Shown here: piece by piece, positions 46,278-56,489 of the stretch
How the letters are laid out: every line of letters starts with the position of its first letter
How positions within the stretch are numbered: the stretch's first letter is position 1
Source: Eunapius fragilis
Lineage: Eukaryota > Porifera > Demospongiae > Spongillida > Spongillidae
Direction: 5' to 3'
Assembly: GCA_963681505.1 (NCBI GenBank)
Contig: OY811973.1
Location: forward strand, 10,326,559-10,390,558
Length of the DNA stretch: 64,000 bases
Notes under the pieces: generated by a model
Databases searched by the model: none
Told to the model about the DNA's origin: nothing
What the model saw: the letters and a program-made list of their open reading frames with translations, nothing else
Position numbers and translations under genes: made by a program

Positions 46278-48912
46278 ATGAAGACTGTTGGTGATTTGAA
46301 GAGTTTTAAAAATGACATTAATGAACGTAATGAACTGCAAGCACCCATGATACGAAAGGGGCTAGTGTTTTACATCCACACCAATATAGCATCTCAACGT
46401 TTAGAAAATACAACCAGTGTCAAACTGGTCCCTCTCACGTCCAGCTGCATTTGACATAAAGGTCATCAATCCGCTTAATTTGCAATTTATACAAGAAGCG
46501 GCTCAAACCTGTGGTCATGCAGCTGAGATGGGAGAAGAGGCCAAGCACTCAAGAAATGATGAGGCATGTGCCATTAGAGGATGGTCATGCATCCCTTTGG
46601 TTGTGGAGGTGTTTGGGGGATGGGGCAATGAAGCCATCAATGTACTTTTGGCCATATCCAAAAAGGTAGCCACTCAACTCTGTTGACCTCTAAATGAGGT
46701 TATGTCGGGCATCTACAGTCGCCTCAGCCTCACCCTCATGAGGCAGAATGCCAGGGCAATTTTGGCCAGATGTGTCTCACCAAACACTTGCTTTGACTTT
46801 TAGTTATTTGTAGTGCTTATGTTTTAAATTAATGTATTCTGATAAGGAGTATTATGATTATATAATAGAAAATACTAGAAGTATCATTGCATCAATTCTT
46901 GAGCACTCTGCTGGAAGCAATGTCACCACTACACCTGATGTGTTGCGTTGGGCAATTGTTATATTATCAATATAATGTCAAATAAAAAAAAATCTTACAA
47001 GGTGTTGGGCTGAAATAGAGGTGTTTCTCAATGAGCAGTTTATAGTGTTTATTGACACAGCTGAGGATGTAGCTGTTACTTTACCAGCTTTGAATACAGA
47101 GATAAATGTAATGTCCAATCCACCTTTACCTATTCCACTTAATGTAAGAACTGATTGTAAGAATTGTGCTAAAAGGAAGGATGAGTTGCAGAGAATGGCT
47201 AAAGTGAATCGCATGCTTAAGCAACAACTGAAAAGGAAAAACCACAGGAGTAGGCATATACACAATTTAAAGCAAGCTTTACAACGGAAGGCTAAAATTG
47301 AATCCAATTTTCGTTCTAAAATAAGAGACATTAAACTTAAAACTAAAAAAACAGCGAAAATAAGAAATTCACAAGTGGCACATAGCAGCAGTTTATTGAA
47401 ATATTTCAATAAATATAAAAAGTTACTATCTGTACACAAGGGATGTAAGATAACACAGAGGAGATTAATCACTGATTTGGAAAAGATGGTTCAAAACAGA
47501 ATTAAGTAATGAAGAATTGCTATATCAATTATCAGCCTCAAATATCATCAAGACCAGAAAAGATAGCAAGACATATAGCACTGCTTGCTGTAAAGCTACA
47601 TACTATTGCCTCCAATATGGAGTGCCCATAACACATGTGTGTAATGTGATTAACGCAATTCTTTTTGAATTGGCGGGTACAAATGCTGATAGTCTTCCTC
47701 ATAGTAGTACAGTATCTCAATGTGTATGCTCAAATCGAATACAATTTTCTACCCACGATTTTCGACTCTTAAACGCTGTGTCCCCTCCAAGGTAAGCATT
47801 CTCCCCTATAGATACTTCATCCATCTATCCTTTTACGAAATTTTGTATAGATGAGTCCTAGCGCCGCGGTCCTTGTACGATGCGCCAGTTACTGAACATC
47901 ATTGAACCAATACATCAAATGGTACTTTACACTAGGATCTTAAAAAACATCATGGTTAATGTCTTAAACCATACCTTTTGAGTTATCATCACTAAAAATA
48001 TCAGAATTCCAATTTGAGACAGAACTTTCAGGGTCAAAACATTAATGCATCATCAGGATTAGGTTTTTGGCTTACAACTCAACAAATAGTTCGACTTAAG
48101 AGCTCATTTTTTGATGCATAGATAACTCATTATAAGAGCTATATATATGGAATGCTTGAAATCTTAAGTCCAGTTCATTGTGAAGATAGGCTTGTTTTTA
48201 TAAGGACTTTGATATGACCGCTGCTTAGCATCACTATGGCCGATTTAATTCGACTTAAGAGATGAAAATTATGTCACACTACTCAGAGGTCCCTAAAGTA
48301 GCCATATATTTTTTTATAATTTATTGGACACTTGCTAACATCGATACAAATTGCAACGAAAGCAGAAAAGTGAAAAAAATTTAAGAATTGTACTCAATGT
48401 TTGGATTCTTCAGTAAATGTATACGATACACGCGTGACGTCAGTGTTGGTGTGCGTGCTAGAGATAGCTATGTACGGCGAGTTTTTCGTTTCGAACGCCA
48501 CGGGTTCTTTTCAGAACCATTGCAGCGTGGCATCCCAAATGAACCCTTTCGCTGATGAACCAAGCTCTAGTGGAACAGGAGCCAAGAGACCGATCCGCAA
48601 GCGCGATATGATGGCTTTATTAGCGGAAGTTGCTTTGCCATCGCCAATGAACTCGAGATCTGAAATTCTCTGCTAGGTATATACTTAAATCGCAGGTGGC
48701 ATGAGAATTTCACCAATGCATTATACAATGGGCATGTTGTAAAAATAAGCCATAAAGCAAAGTTACCAAAACTAACAATTACATACTGGACTATAGATGA
48801 ATCAGAAGAAGAAGGAATTGATAACACAATTACAGTTATTGAAATGCTCGTGGACTATTTAAATGGTGATTTAGTGTTTGTTGAGGATGGAAATGATGTA
48901 CCTCAATATTGA
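46278..48912 (+). pseudogene. Unassigned transposon-like gene, family Z copy 2
   Basis: ATG at 46278 gives MKTVGDLKSF and MIRKGLVFYIH, as in copy 1 (1767 downward). An endonuclease-like fragment interrupts it (46405-46790). The frame at 47021-47509 encodes a Lys/Arg-rich coiled coil (KQQLKRKNHRSRHIHN). After a one-frame change, 47517-47792 encodes KDSKTYSTACCKATYYCLQY, VCNVINAILFELAG and SLPHSSTVSQCV, ending at a good GTAAGC donor. After about 600 bp, 48401-48676 and 48670-48912 give a Ser-rich part and the C-terminal module RRWHENFTNALYNGH, TYWTIDESEEEG, YLNGDLVFVED. The YST..C...Y..L....V and LP...TV words recall an unnamed transposon family common in fish and cnidarians. Spliced versus decayed status cannot be settled. 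Confidence 0.5.
46405..46790 (+). pseudogene. Retroelement endonuclease-like fragment, second copy
   Basis: The frame reads NWSLSRPAAFDIKVINPLN, a helix with EEAKHSRNDEA, then GWSCIPLVVEVFGGWGNEA. After an in-frame TGA near 46683 it continues LNEVMSGIYSRLSLTLMR then QNARAILARCVS. This matches the fragment at 6-482 and extends further toward the C-terminus. It splits family Z copy 2 after its N-terminal exon. Confidence 0.55.
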
Positions 48913-49289
48913 ATAATAACATTATTGTGCTTGATTTTGTGCGTGTTTCATTGTTTGTCAATTTTTATGTTAACAATTTGAAAAGATAAAAGTGAGGAAA
49001 CTAAATGATGAGACTTTAAAAAGTCTTCCCTATATCAGAATCACTTATGTGCAATGCTTGAAATTAAAATCTCCAGGTTACGCCTCGTTATAACACAACC
49101 GTCACAGTTTTCATTGCGATTACGCATTAACCGCTGTGTTAAAAAAGTTGTCACTTTGAGGATATGTATCTCTGGTATCGAATATGCTATGGTGACGCAA
49201 GAAGTACTGTTAAACCCACCTTGTTTTGCTCTTTCTAATGATGGTAATATTATTATCCTCTGAGCATTTTTAAAAAAATTCCCCAGTAC

Positions 49290-49292
<3 letters not shown>
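48913..49292. other. No recognised feature
   Basis: Non-coding AT-rich sequence up to the TG microsatellite. Confidence 0.5.

Positions 49293-49367
<75 letters not shown>
49293..49367 (+). repeat. (GT)n microsatellite at the broken end of the SCYL1-like pseudogene
   Basis: An uninterrupted GT run of about 75 bp ends 29 bp before the first recognisable exon piece. Confidence 0.95.
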
Positions 49368-49368
<1 letters not shown>

Positions 49369-49396
49369 ATTCTTTGGTCTTCTCATATCCAAACAG

Positions 49397-50215
49397 AGCC
49401 CAAGTTCGAATCTCTTGCAACAGGTGAGCGAATCTATATCACACACATTTACTTCTCTTCCTCTTTCTCTTCCATATATCCTCTCTAATTCCCGCACTAT
49501 CTCCCGGCTGTTACTGTTCCTCCTCAATCATTCTAACCTCTCTTTCCCCTTCACTCCTTCCTCTCCTCTCCATCCTCCTGTTCCTCCTCCCTTCCTTCCT
49601 CTCCCCTCCTCCTCTAGCAACCCCTCCTTCCTCTCCCCTCCATCCTCCTGTTCCTCCTCCCTTCCTTCCACACCACTCCTCCTCTAGCAACCCCTCCCTC
49701 CTCTCCACTCCTCTCCCCTCCTCTCCCCCTCTTCATCCTTTTTTTTGTCCCTGCAGCTAAACCGATTTATCCATCACCTCCAACCTGTCACTGTGATTGA
49801 TCAGATCTTTACCAATCTGCATGGTCACAGGGTTTACAGGCTGCACCTGCCATCCGAGAGCAGACATTGAAAAGGTACTGTGGAGTGTTGTTAGGAAGGA
49901 GTGAAGGGATAACTTGTGGTGTGTGCTGTGTAATGAGCAACATTTACAAACGTTTTTTTAGACCTTATTCCTCCTCCCCAGGCCATGCTATATGTGGCAC
50001 CAAAGCTAACTTGAACATGCAGCTGCTCAAGTACTTTGCCATATGTCAGCTGGATGAGCAGGTTTGTTAGCTGTGGGAGGACATGCTTCTCTTGAGTGTC
50101 TCCTCACCAAACCACTCTTGAATGTCTCCTCACCAAACCACTTTAGCCAGGGATCGGAGCAAACACAACGATCTGTTTAGGGAAGATGGCAGCTCATCTT
50201 GACGAAAAATTAAGG
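49397..50215 (+). pseudogene. SCYL1-like (N-terminal kinase-like protein) gene fragment
   Basis: Four exon pieces with normal splice signals follow each other. 49397-49423 ends SNLLQQ before GTGAGC. 49757-49874 encodes LNRFIHHLQPVTVIDQ then IFTNL, and in another frame AIREQTLK. 49982-50061 encodes AMLYVAPKLT and, shifted, NLNMQLLKYFAICQLDEQ. 50151 onward encodes IGANTTICLGKMAAHLDEK. This is the HEAT-repeat region of SCYL1, which has LLQQMEQFI, AIREQT, APKL and NTTVCLGKI in the same order. Two frame changes in the 118-bp exon and one in the next show decay. Both ends are cut, upstream by a GT microsatellite and downstream by short tandem repeats and mosaic copy D. SCYL1 acts in Golgi-ER COPI traffic; this copy cannot make protein as read. 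Confidence 0.75.
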
Positions 50216-50298
50216 ACCCCCTTCCCCCACCTCAGTAGTTAGGACCTCTCCCCACCCCAGTAGTAAGGACCCCCTACCCCACCCAATAGTACTGAATC
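50216..50298 (+). repeat. Short tandem repeat of C-rich units
   Basis: Three diverged units of about 30 bp (AAGGACCCCC ... CCCACCTCAGTAGT) lie between the pseudogene and the hairpin of copy D. A 26-bp direct duplication (TGTCTCCTCACCAAACCACT) lies just before, at 50079-50132. Confidence 0.7.
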
Positions 50299-50546
50299 GG
50301 AACCTACGCGAGTAGGCTCCATATAGGAATCCTGCAGTATCATGAAATCATTAAAAAACGTCACTCGCTTCTAGCTAGACAGCCAAGAGTCGGGTCACTT
50401 CGCTTTTAGTGGCAATCGAGCAATATCAAAAAGGAGAACAGTTCTGCGTTATATATGGGTGTACTTTTAGAGAACAAAAAATACTCGTCCCCATCGTCCG
50501 TGCCCAGTCACACCTAAAATTTCTCCTCCGTTGTCTTCTTATATAT

Positions 50547-50567
50547 CACAGGAAAAATTTGCGGTAA
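50547..50567 (+). repeat. Left terminal inverted repeat of the EnSpm element
   Basis: CACAGGAAAAATTTGCGGTA, paired with the complement of 56080-56100. Confidence 0.85.
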
Positions 50568-51301
50568 ATCATTAATACGATTCTACAATTGATTCACGGG
50601 AACGAAATCATTTGCAAAATCGGATTTGATTTATAAGCTAAATCAAATAGAAAATCACGTCGTAATCAAGAGATAATCGTTAGACGATATTGCGATTGAT
50701 TTTTGTCATCAAATCAATCGTAAAATCATATATATAATTTGTATCATGATTGTTTTGAAATCATGTATCAAATCAATGGTAATCTAACAAGCGATTATTG
50801 GGTGATTATAATATGATTTGTCATTGAATTAGAATATGATAATTGTCAAATCATACATAGAACAAGCAAAAGCGGTTCACAAATGTGTTTCTTCATCAGA
50901 GTCCATGTCTCTGGAATCATCGAACGTGTCGTGGACAACTGCGACGCTCTCTCTGTGTTGCGCTCTCACAGTACTACCAGTAGCACCGACTTGGCTCTTA
51001 TTAGAATTAGCAGCACGTGCACTTGCTAGCGTCAGCAGGCGTCACCTTGAGCTCTGAAAAGACGATCGCTCACGCTGTTGCTCTTGATCTTCATCAGCAG
51101 GACTGGGAGTTGACTGGTCATTCGGGGTCCCAGGGTTAAGGTCAGAGGGATCATCCATGTGCACTCGATCTGCTGCATTCAGCTCAAATGCATCCAAAGC
51201 AGCACGCGAAGTTATGGATGCTCGAATGTCTGCTATTCCCTTCTCATCACCTGCTCGCAGTGCTCCTTCGCTTATAGCAGTACAAGTATTTATTCCCTTA
51301 C

Positions 51302-52072
51302 AAAGGTAATTCTACTTCGGTGTAGACTTTTTAGCCTTTCTGTGCGTTTCAGAGGATCAGCTTTTGTGAGTTCCGTGTACCTCCGTGAACTGTACAAGTC
51401 CTTTAAAAGGGTATTTCACACCATACATATATATCATTGTATGTATATACCTTAACTCTCTTCGCGATTTTTGATCGCGGCAGAGCATGATACTTGTTCA
51501 GGCTCATAGCGCTCTCAACAGAATTGATGAGATCTTCCTTTATGCTTCCATCTACTTCACACCACGGCTTCGTGCGCAATAACGGTTTCACCTTTTCGTC
51601 ATTTTCAAAAAATGCATCCTGTAGTATCGGCTATACACAGAGATTACCGCGATTAAAACTGTTTTTGGAGCAAACACTTACCAGAGGAACCATGTCTTTA
51701 GCCTTCTTTTCATGCTTCAAAACCTCGGTTTCCTTTAACCGACGTGACTCTGGTTTTGTGGTTGGATAATATATTAAAAGCGTGCGGACGAAACCCTTGC
51801 TTTTGCGGGTATACGTACATGTAAACCACAGCGAATGACCGTAGTTATTGTATTTGCTTACCTTCATCTGCGATGAACTGATCAACGGTCTTTTGAAGGT
51901 CATCAATTCTGTCAGGCATATTTTCTAACTCTGCCACACGTTCTTTGAGGATTCTCAACTGATCTCGAAGGCTCGTCACTTGATCACGAAGGGAAGACAC
52001 CTCATCTTCAACTGCAGTCGCAATGCTAGTTATCTTTCCTTTTGCCTGGAGTTGCCTGCCTTTATTCGCCAT
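51302..52072 (-). CDS. Coiled-coil protein encoded divergently in the EnSpm element
   Basis: Four exons join in frame on the minus strand: 52072-51862, 51749-51682, 51618-51451 and 51400-51302, all with GT-AG borders. The protein starts MANKGRQLQAKGK and has a heptad-like coiled coil (VSSLRDQVTSLRDQLRIL, then KERVAELENM). It continues with VLKHEKKAKDMVPL, LLRTKPWCEVDGSIKEDL, and YHALPRSKIAKRVK with SSRRYTELTKADPLKR. A further Ser/Glu-rich stretch (about 51275-51055, FELNAADRVHMDDPSDLN, STPSPADEDQEQQRE) is probably the last exon, but its splice phase could not be resolved. CACTA elements commonly encode a second DNA-binding accessory protein (TnpA-like). This could be the functional counterpart, although its strand differs from the classic plant arrangement. 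Confidence 0.65.
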
Positions 52073-52129
52073 ATCAAACACGTGAAATGAAAATAACTTT
52101 TACTAATTATTATTTAATTTAACACTCAA

Positions 52130-52839
52130 ATGTCGGATAGGCGCGCAAGTGTTCTTCTGAGATGCGATTGTGCTAAATGCGAACAGGAGTCATACCACAC
52201 TTATTTGACAGTTAGAAGGCACAGATCCCTTTATGGTGTGTGCAGGCTACCACGTAACACTAGAGATTGCACAAGTAAGTCCGTACACGCGTACGTCGTT
52301 GCATATATATGTACAGGGCCTAAATTAATTAACTGCGCGCGCGCCAATAAGTGCTACAAATAATTTGTTATTCATGCTTGCATGCAGCAACCAGTCATAC
52401 TAATGAGGGGACGTTGAGGAACAGCAGCAGTGAAGAGTTTGATCCCAGTGATGACAACAAGAGCATGTGAAGATAACAGCTGCAGCTCTTATTCAGGTTG
52501 GAATTGGCCCAAACAAGTGTACTGTTTTTGCATATAATTTGTAATAGTAGATGGCAGTACAGTGGGGTCTGATATACATCAGCATTTTGGAGAAGTATCT
52601 GTAACTGAATTGGATACTCATGCAGGTAAAAGAGTCATATATTGTCTTAATTGTACACTGATTATTTGAGTATGTGCCATGCTCGGACACTGAAACAAAT
52701 GAATGCTTAGAGTCTTCAGCAGGTAAAAATTTAAATGTATTTTGTGCGATACTATATTACTTATAGCACTGTATGATTACAAGCTATATATTTAGATCTA
52801 TCACACAGCACTTTGCTATAGGCAATTCACTATTGTAAT
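52130..52839 (+). CDS. 5' exons of the EnSpm transposase gene
   Basis: ATG at 52130 opens MSDRRASVLLRCDCAKCEQE, with a Cys cluster and RRHRSLYG, ending at a GTAAGT donor near 52275. Further short Ser/Asp/Thr-rich exon candidates are 52389-52470 (TTSHTNEGTLRNSSSEEFD), 52558-52625 (GSTVGSDIHQHFGEV) and 52671-52722 (YVPCSDTETNECLESSA). The last joins in phase to the main exon at 52880. Splice phases between the first ones remain unclear. The CxC...C N-terminus is usual for tnp2-type proteins. Confidence 0.45.
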
Positions 52840-52879
52840 GCACAATTATATAAATGCATGAGCTGTTCATCTATTCTAG

Positions 52880-55419
52880 AAAGTGAAACCTCATCTACCT
52901 CAGACACATCAGATATTTCTGACTGTGACAACACAAGTATTGAGAGAGATTCAGTTGACAGTAGTAGCATCAATGAAAATTCTGATATCATGCATACTTC
53001 TACTCTAAGTACCATTCTTGAGTGGATATGCATTGCCCTGAGCAAATTATGCCACTACCATCAGCTTTCAAAACGTGCCCTTCTAGCCATCTGTGGCTTG
53101 ATCTCTACAATCCTATTTCTCATTTCGCATCCACTGTATGAAATATTTCCAACATCACTTCAATGCTTTTATAGTACCATGAAATATACTAGAATAAAAA
53201 CAGTTACATATGTTGTATGTCCGGATGCAGCTTGCAATCAGTTATATCAAATTAGTGATGCACAGCATCATAGTAGTTGCACTAATGTAATATTTGGTAA
53301 ACTATGCGGAAAAGAACTTGGCTATAAGAGACACCTATCATTTTCAAGGGAAAAATGGACCCCATTTAAGACATTTCATTTTGTACCTCCTTCAGTATGG
53401 TTGCTGCAAATGTTTAAAAATAAACAGTTTTGTGCACTTTTGAAACAGCATAGGCATAACAGTGATGGAATACTAGTTGATGTGTATGATGGAAAATTGT
53501 GGAAAGAGTTTCAAACTAACCCATTAAATCCATCTGAATCATTGTTATCAAATCTAACAACATCAGCCTTTTACTGAATGTCGATTGGTTTAAACCATTT
53601 AAACGGTCTGAGTACAAAGTTTCAGCAATCATGATGACTGTGCTAAATCTGCCTAGAACTGAAAGGTTCAAGCACAAGTGGACTATGGTGTTAGGAGTAC
53701 TACCAGGTCCTTCTGAACCTAAAGGGCATATAAACACGTTTCTAAAGCCTATTGTAGATGATCTACTTTTATTGTGGGATGGTCTTCCATTACATCCAGA
53801 CGGGAGCATTGTAAAGGCTTTGCTTCTAGGAATGTCAGCTGATATGCCTGCTCTGCGTAAAGAAACACAATTTCTTGGACATAAAGCTGATCTTGGATGT
53901 ACTTATTGCACATTCCAGGCTAAGCGAGAGGAGGGTTCAAGAGGTGCATCTGGTAAGATGAGCTACTACACATCTTCAGTTTCTGCTAAAAGAAATATGG
54001 ATCAAATTAAGGTACAAGCTCAAGAGTATCAATGTGCAAGAACAATTACAGAAGCAAAGGCCATTCAAAGACGAAATGGTGTAAGATACAGTGAACTATT
54101 TCGTCTACCATATTTTGATAGTACCAGAATGGCAATCACAGATCCCATGCATACCTTCCTTCTAGGAATGGTGCACAATGAAGTAAAGCTCTTTGTCAAC
54201 ACAATCACAAGTTGAATTTTTTTCTCGCCTAAAAAAAAATTAAAGTTCCATATGATATTGGAAGACTTCCAACTAGTATTCTAGACAATGAATCATTATC
54301 TGCACTCACAGCTCAACAATGGAAGAACTTTGCATGTATCTACGCTAGACCATGCTTTGCTGACTTACTTCCATCTCAGTCTTACAAATCCATTTGTCTC
54401 CTTTGCAGAATTATAGAATTAGTCATAAAACAATGCATCAGTGCTGATGAAGTTGCTTTATTATATAGACTATTAAATGCACATTATAAGCAATTCTATT
54501 CTGTTCATGGAAAATGGGCAGTGACCGTAAACTACCATATAGCTTTACACCTCCCTGATATTATTGCTGATTATGGACCATCACATGGTTACTGGTGTTT
54601 TGCCTATGAGCGGATGAATGGTCATCTTACTGACCTTCCAAGTAACAAGAAAAACATTGAAGCTCAATTAATGAACAAGTGTCTTGAAGAAATATGCCTT
54701 GGTGGATTGGAAATCTGTGAACCAAGCTTGATTGCGGACATTAATTTCAAACTTCCAAGTTCTCTCAAATCTATTGTTTTACCTTCAAAATTTGATGATG
54801 ATTTGTTGTCAAGCTACAAATTTGTGCATTTGTTAATGGAACCTCCAGAACATCCATGGGAATTTCAGTGCAAAATTGACAGGGGAGATGTGAGTGAATG
54901 GCCAGCTAAGTTTCATCGTCCAAGTAGCTATGTTAAAATTAATCATGATTTTCATGATCAGTTGAAAGCATTTTTAAAAAATCTATATGATGATAACACA
55001 GAAGTGTATGTGAAACCAGCTATACACAAGTTTGGTCGCTGCTTTGTAAATGGGCAAATGTACTCTTCAGATTATAATTGTACTGATAGGGGATCATTAG
55101 GAAAGCTATGTTTGTGCTGAAGGAAACTAATGATCTGCATCCATATTTTGGTTATGTACGGTTTATCTTTCAGGTTGATATAAAAGTAAAGTGCAATCAA
55201 AATGGCATTGTGAATGAATATACAAGGGAAGCTCCTTTAGCTTATGTTACATGGATGAATTTTACTTCACCAGAAAAGAGTTCTGTTAATGATTTGTACA
55301 TGGTTAAAAATACTTATTATGAAAAGGATCGAATAATAAGTCCACGTCGCTTCATCAATAGATGTGCACTTGCTCCAATTACTGGAAAAAGTTACAACTA
55401 TATTGCACAGCTTCCGTAG
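52880..55419 (+). pseudogene. tnp2-type transposase core (two frameshifts)
   Basis: The frame from 52880 runs through SETSSTSDTSDIS, a helical region, TYVVCPDAACNQLYQ and KLWKEFQTN to a stop near 53575. The continuation is in another frame: LLNVDWFKPFKRSEY, NLPRTERFKHKW, GVLPGPSEPKGHINTFLKP, LGCTYC, then the signature ITDPMHTFLLGM (near 54140). After a short gap (54215-54238), 54239-55117 encodes GRLPTSI, TAQQWKNFACIYARP, and VHGKWAVTVNYHIALHLPD with YWCFAYERMNGHLTDL. This is the region corresponding to DUF4218 in plant elements. A last shift near 55105 leads to KETNDLHPYFGYVRFIFQV and ends at 55419. Frame breaks near 53550 and 55105 mean it is probably inactive. Confidence 0.8.
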
Positions 55420-56079
55420 TGACCCATCAAAGACAATGCAATGCATGCATGTATGTTCCTTATATGCTCTGTAATTTTTGTATACAATTGATTATCACTC
55501 ACATTAACATTAGTCATTATGTCATGTATGGTGGAGGACTCATTAAAAGTTTTATATTTATACGCATACTACATCTTTAGGTTTAGTTACAATTATAACT
55601 CACAATTACACTTACTAATTATATATTATACATTATATTAATTCACACAGCCCAGGTATGACTGAATACCTAATGTTGGAAGTTCCTTACTATGTACCCG
55701 TCATCTATTATCCAAACCAATGAATGACAGAAATATAGCTTGAATTTCTAATACAAAAAAGCATTCAAAATGTTATCTAAATGATATTCATTTTATTTTA
55801 CCACATTCAACTTGCGAGTAAAATCAATAGTTGAATTTTTATATGATTTAAAATCGCGTTATGATTCCTAAAATCCGTTGATGATCTTCTATGAAATCAA
55901 GAGGTGATTTTGAAATCAAAAAATGATTCTGAATCACATCAAAATCATGTATAAAGCATAAGTATGATTTGTCTATATTCAACGATCAACTTTAATCAAT
56001 AGTTGGTTTTCGCATGATTTAAAATCACGTTGTGATTCCTGAAATCAAACAATAATCATGTATAGAATCAAGAAGTGAT
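55420..56079. other. 3' subterminal region of the EnSpm element
   Basis: Non-coding, rich in short AAATCA/TGATTT words in both orientations (55850-56079), mirrored at 50570-50830. These are candidate transposase binding repeats. Confidence 0.6.
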
Positions 56080-56100
56080 TTTACGCAACATTTTCCTGTG
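56080..56100 (-). repeat. Right terminal inverted repeat of the EnSpm element
   Basis: Its complement is CACAGGAAAATGTTGCGTAA, paired with 50547-50567. Confidence 0.85.
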
Positions 56101-56489
56101 AATTATTATTCTTCTTCTTCTTCCTTCGGGATAGCATAACTCACGACAGGAACGTTTGTAAAGCACGCCATGTGTACCAATCGCTTCAGGATGTGTCCGC
56201 ATATTATCTTCAGGTATCTGTTAGACGCCTAACCGATCGGGCAATTAGCTGAAGCTAGTTGTACCTTATTTGGTGTTGATCTACAAATAGCACATTACAT
56301 CAGCTATCACAATGTTCATGACGCACCCAGTATAATATAACCAGCGTTATCAAATTCGATGGTTTTAACCATGCAATCTCAAGGACAATTCTGATTCCAA
56401 CTCGCGAGCATTTAAAAGTGGAAATAAGCTGCCAAACGTGCGTATGTCAAGCGCGGTACCGAAAGGAACAACAAAACGACCACCCTAAG

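Larger units (their letters stand above)
50547..56100 (+). mobile_element. EnSpm/CACTA-type DNA transposon, nearly full length
   Basis: It starts CACAGGAAAAATTTGCGGTA. The complement of its right end is CACAGGAAAATGTTGCGTAA, so terminal inverted repeats of about 20 bp bound 5554 bp. Subterminal regions at both ends are packed with AAATCAT / ATGATTT words. The interior holds a tnp2-type transposase on the plus strand and a coiled-coil gene on the minus strand, transcribed away from a shared 52.07-52.13 kb region. No matching 3-bp duplication is seen (TAT versus AAT), which may reflect decay. It is inserted in mosaic copy D. Confidence 0.85.
50299..56489 (+). mobile_element. Mosaic repeat family, copy D (split by the EnSpm element)
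   Basis: Hairpin 50299-50320 (GGAACCTAC-GCGA-GTAGGCTCC, one mismatch) is followed by ATATAGGAATCC and CATTAAAAAACGTCACTCG, then TGGCAATCGAGCAAT and CGTGCCCAGTC up to 50546. After the insertion it resumes at 56101 with the CTTCTTCTTCTTCC tract, GCATAACTCACGACAGGAAC and ACCAATCGCTTC. It ends with an exon-like piece AKRAYVKRGTERNNKTTT before GTACGT (56490). The last piece matches TRYRRGHRTTTTTQ of copies A and B. Confidence 0.7.

Noticed and set aside
49398-49420. B-box-like GTTCGAATCTC suggesting a tRNA-derived SINE
   Set aside because: No A box or tRNA fold upstream; the sequence is explained as the SCYL1-like exon end SNLLQQ.
50544-56103. A 3-bp target duplication for the EnSpm element
   Set aside because: Flanks are TAT and AAT; no shift of the ends gives a match.
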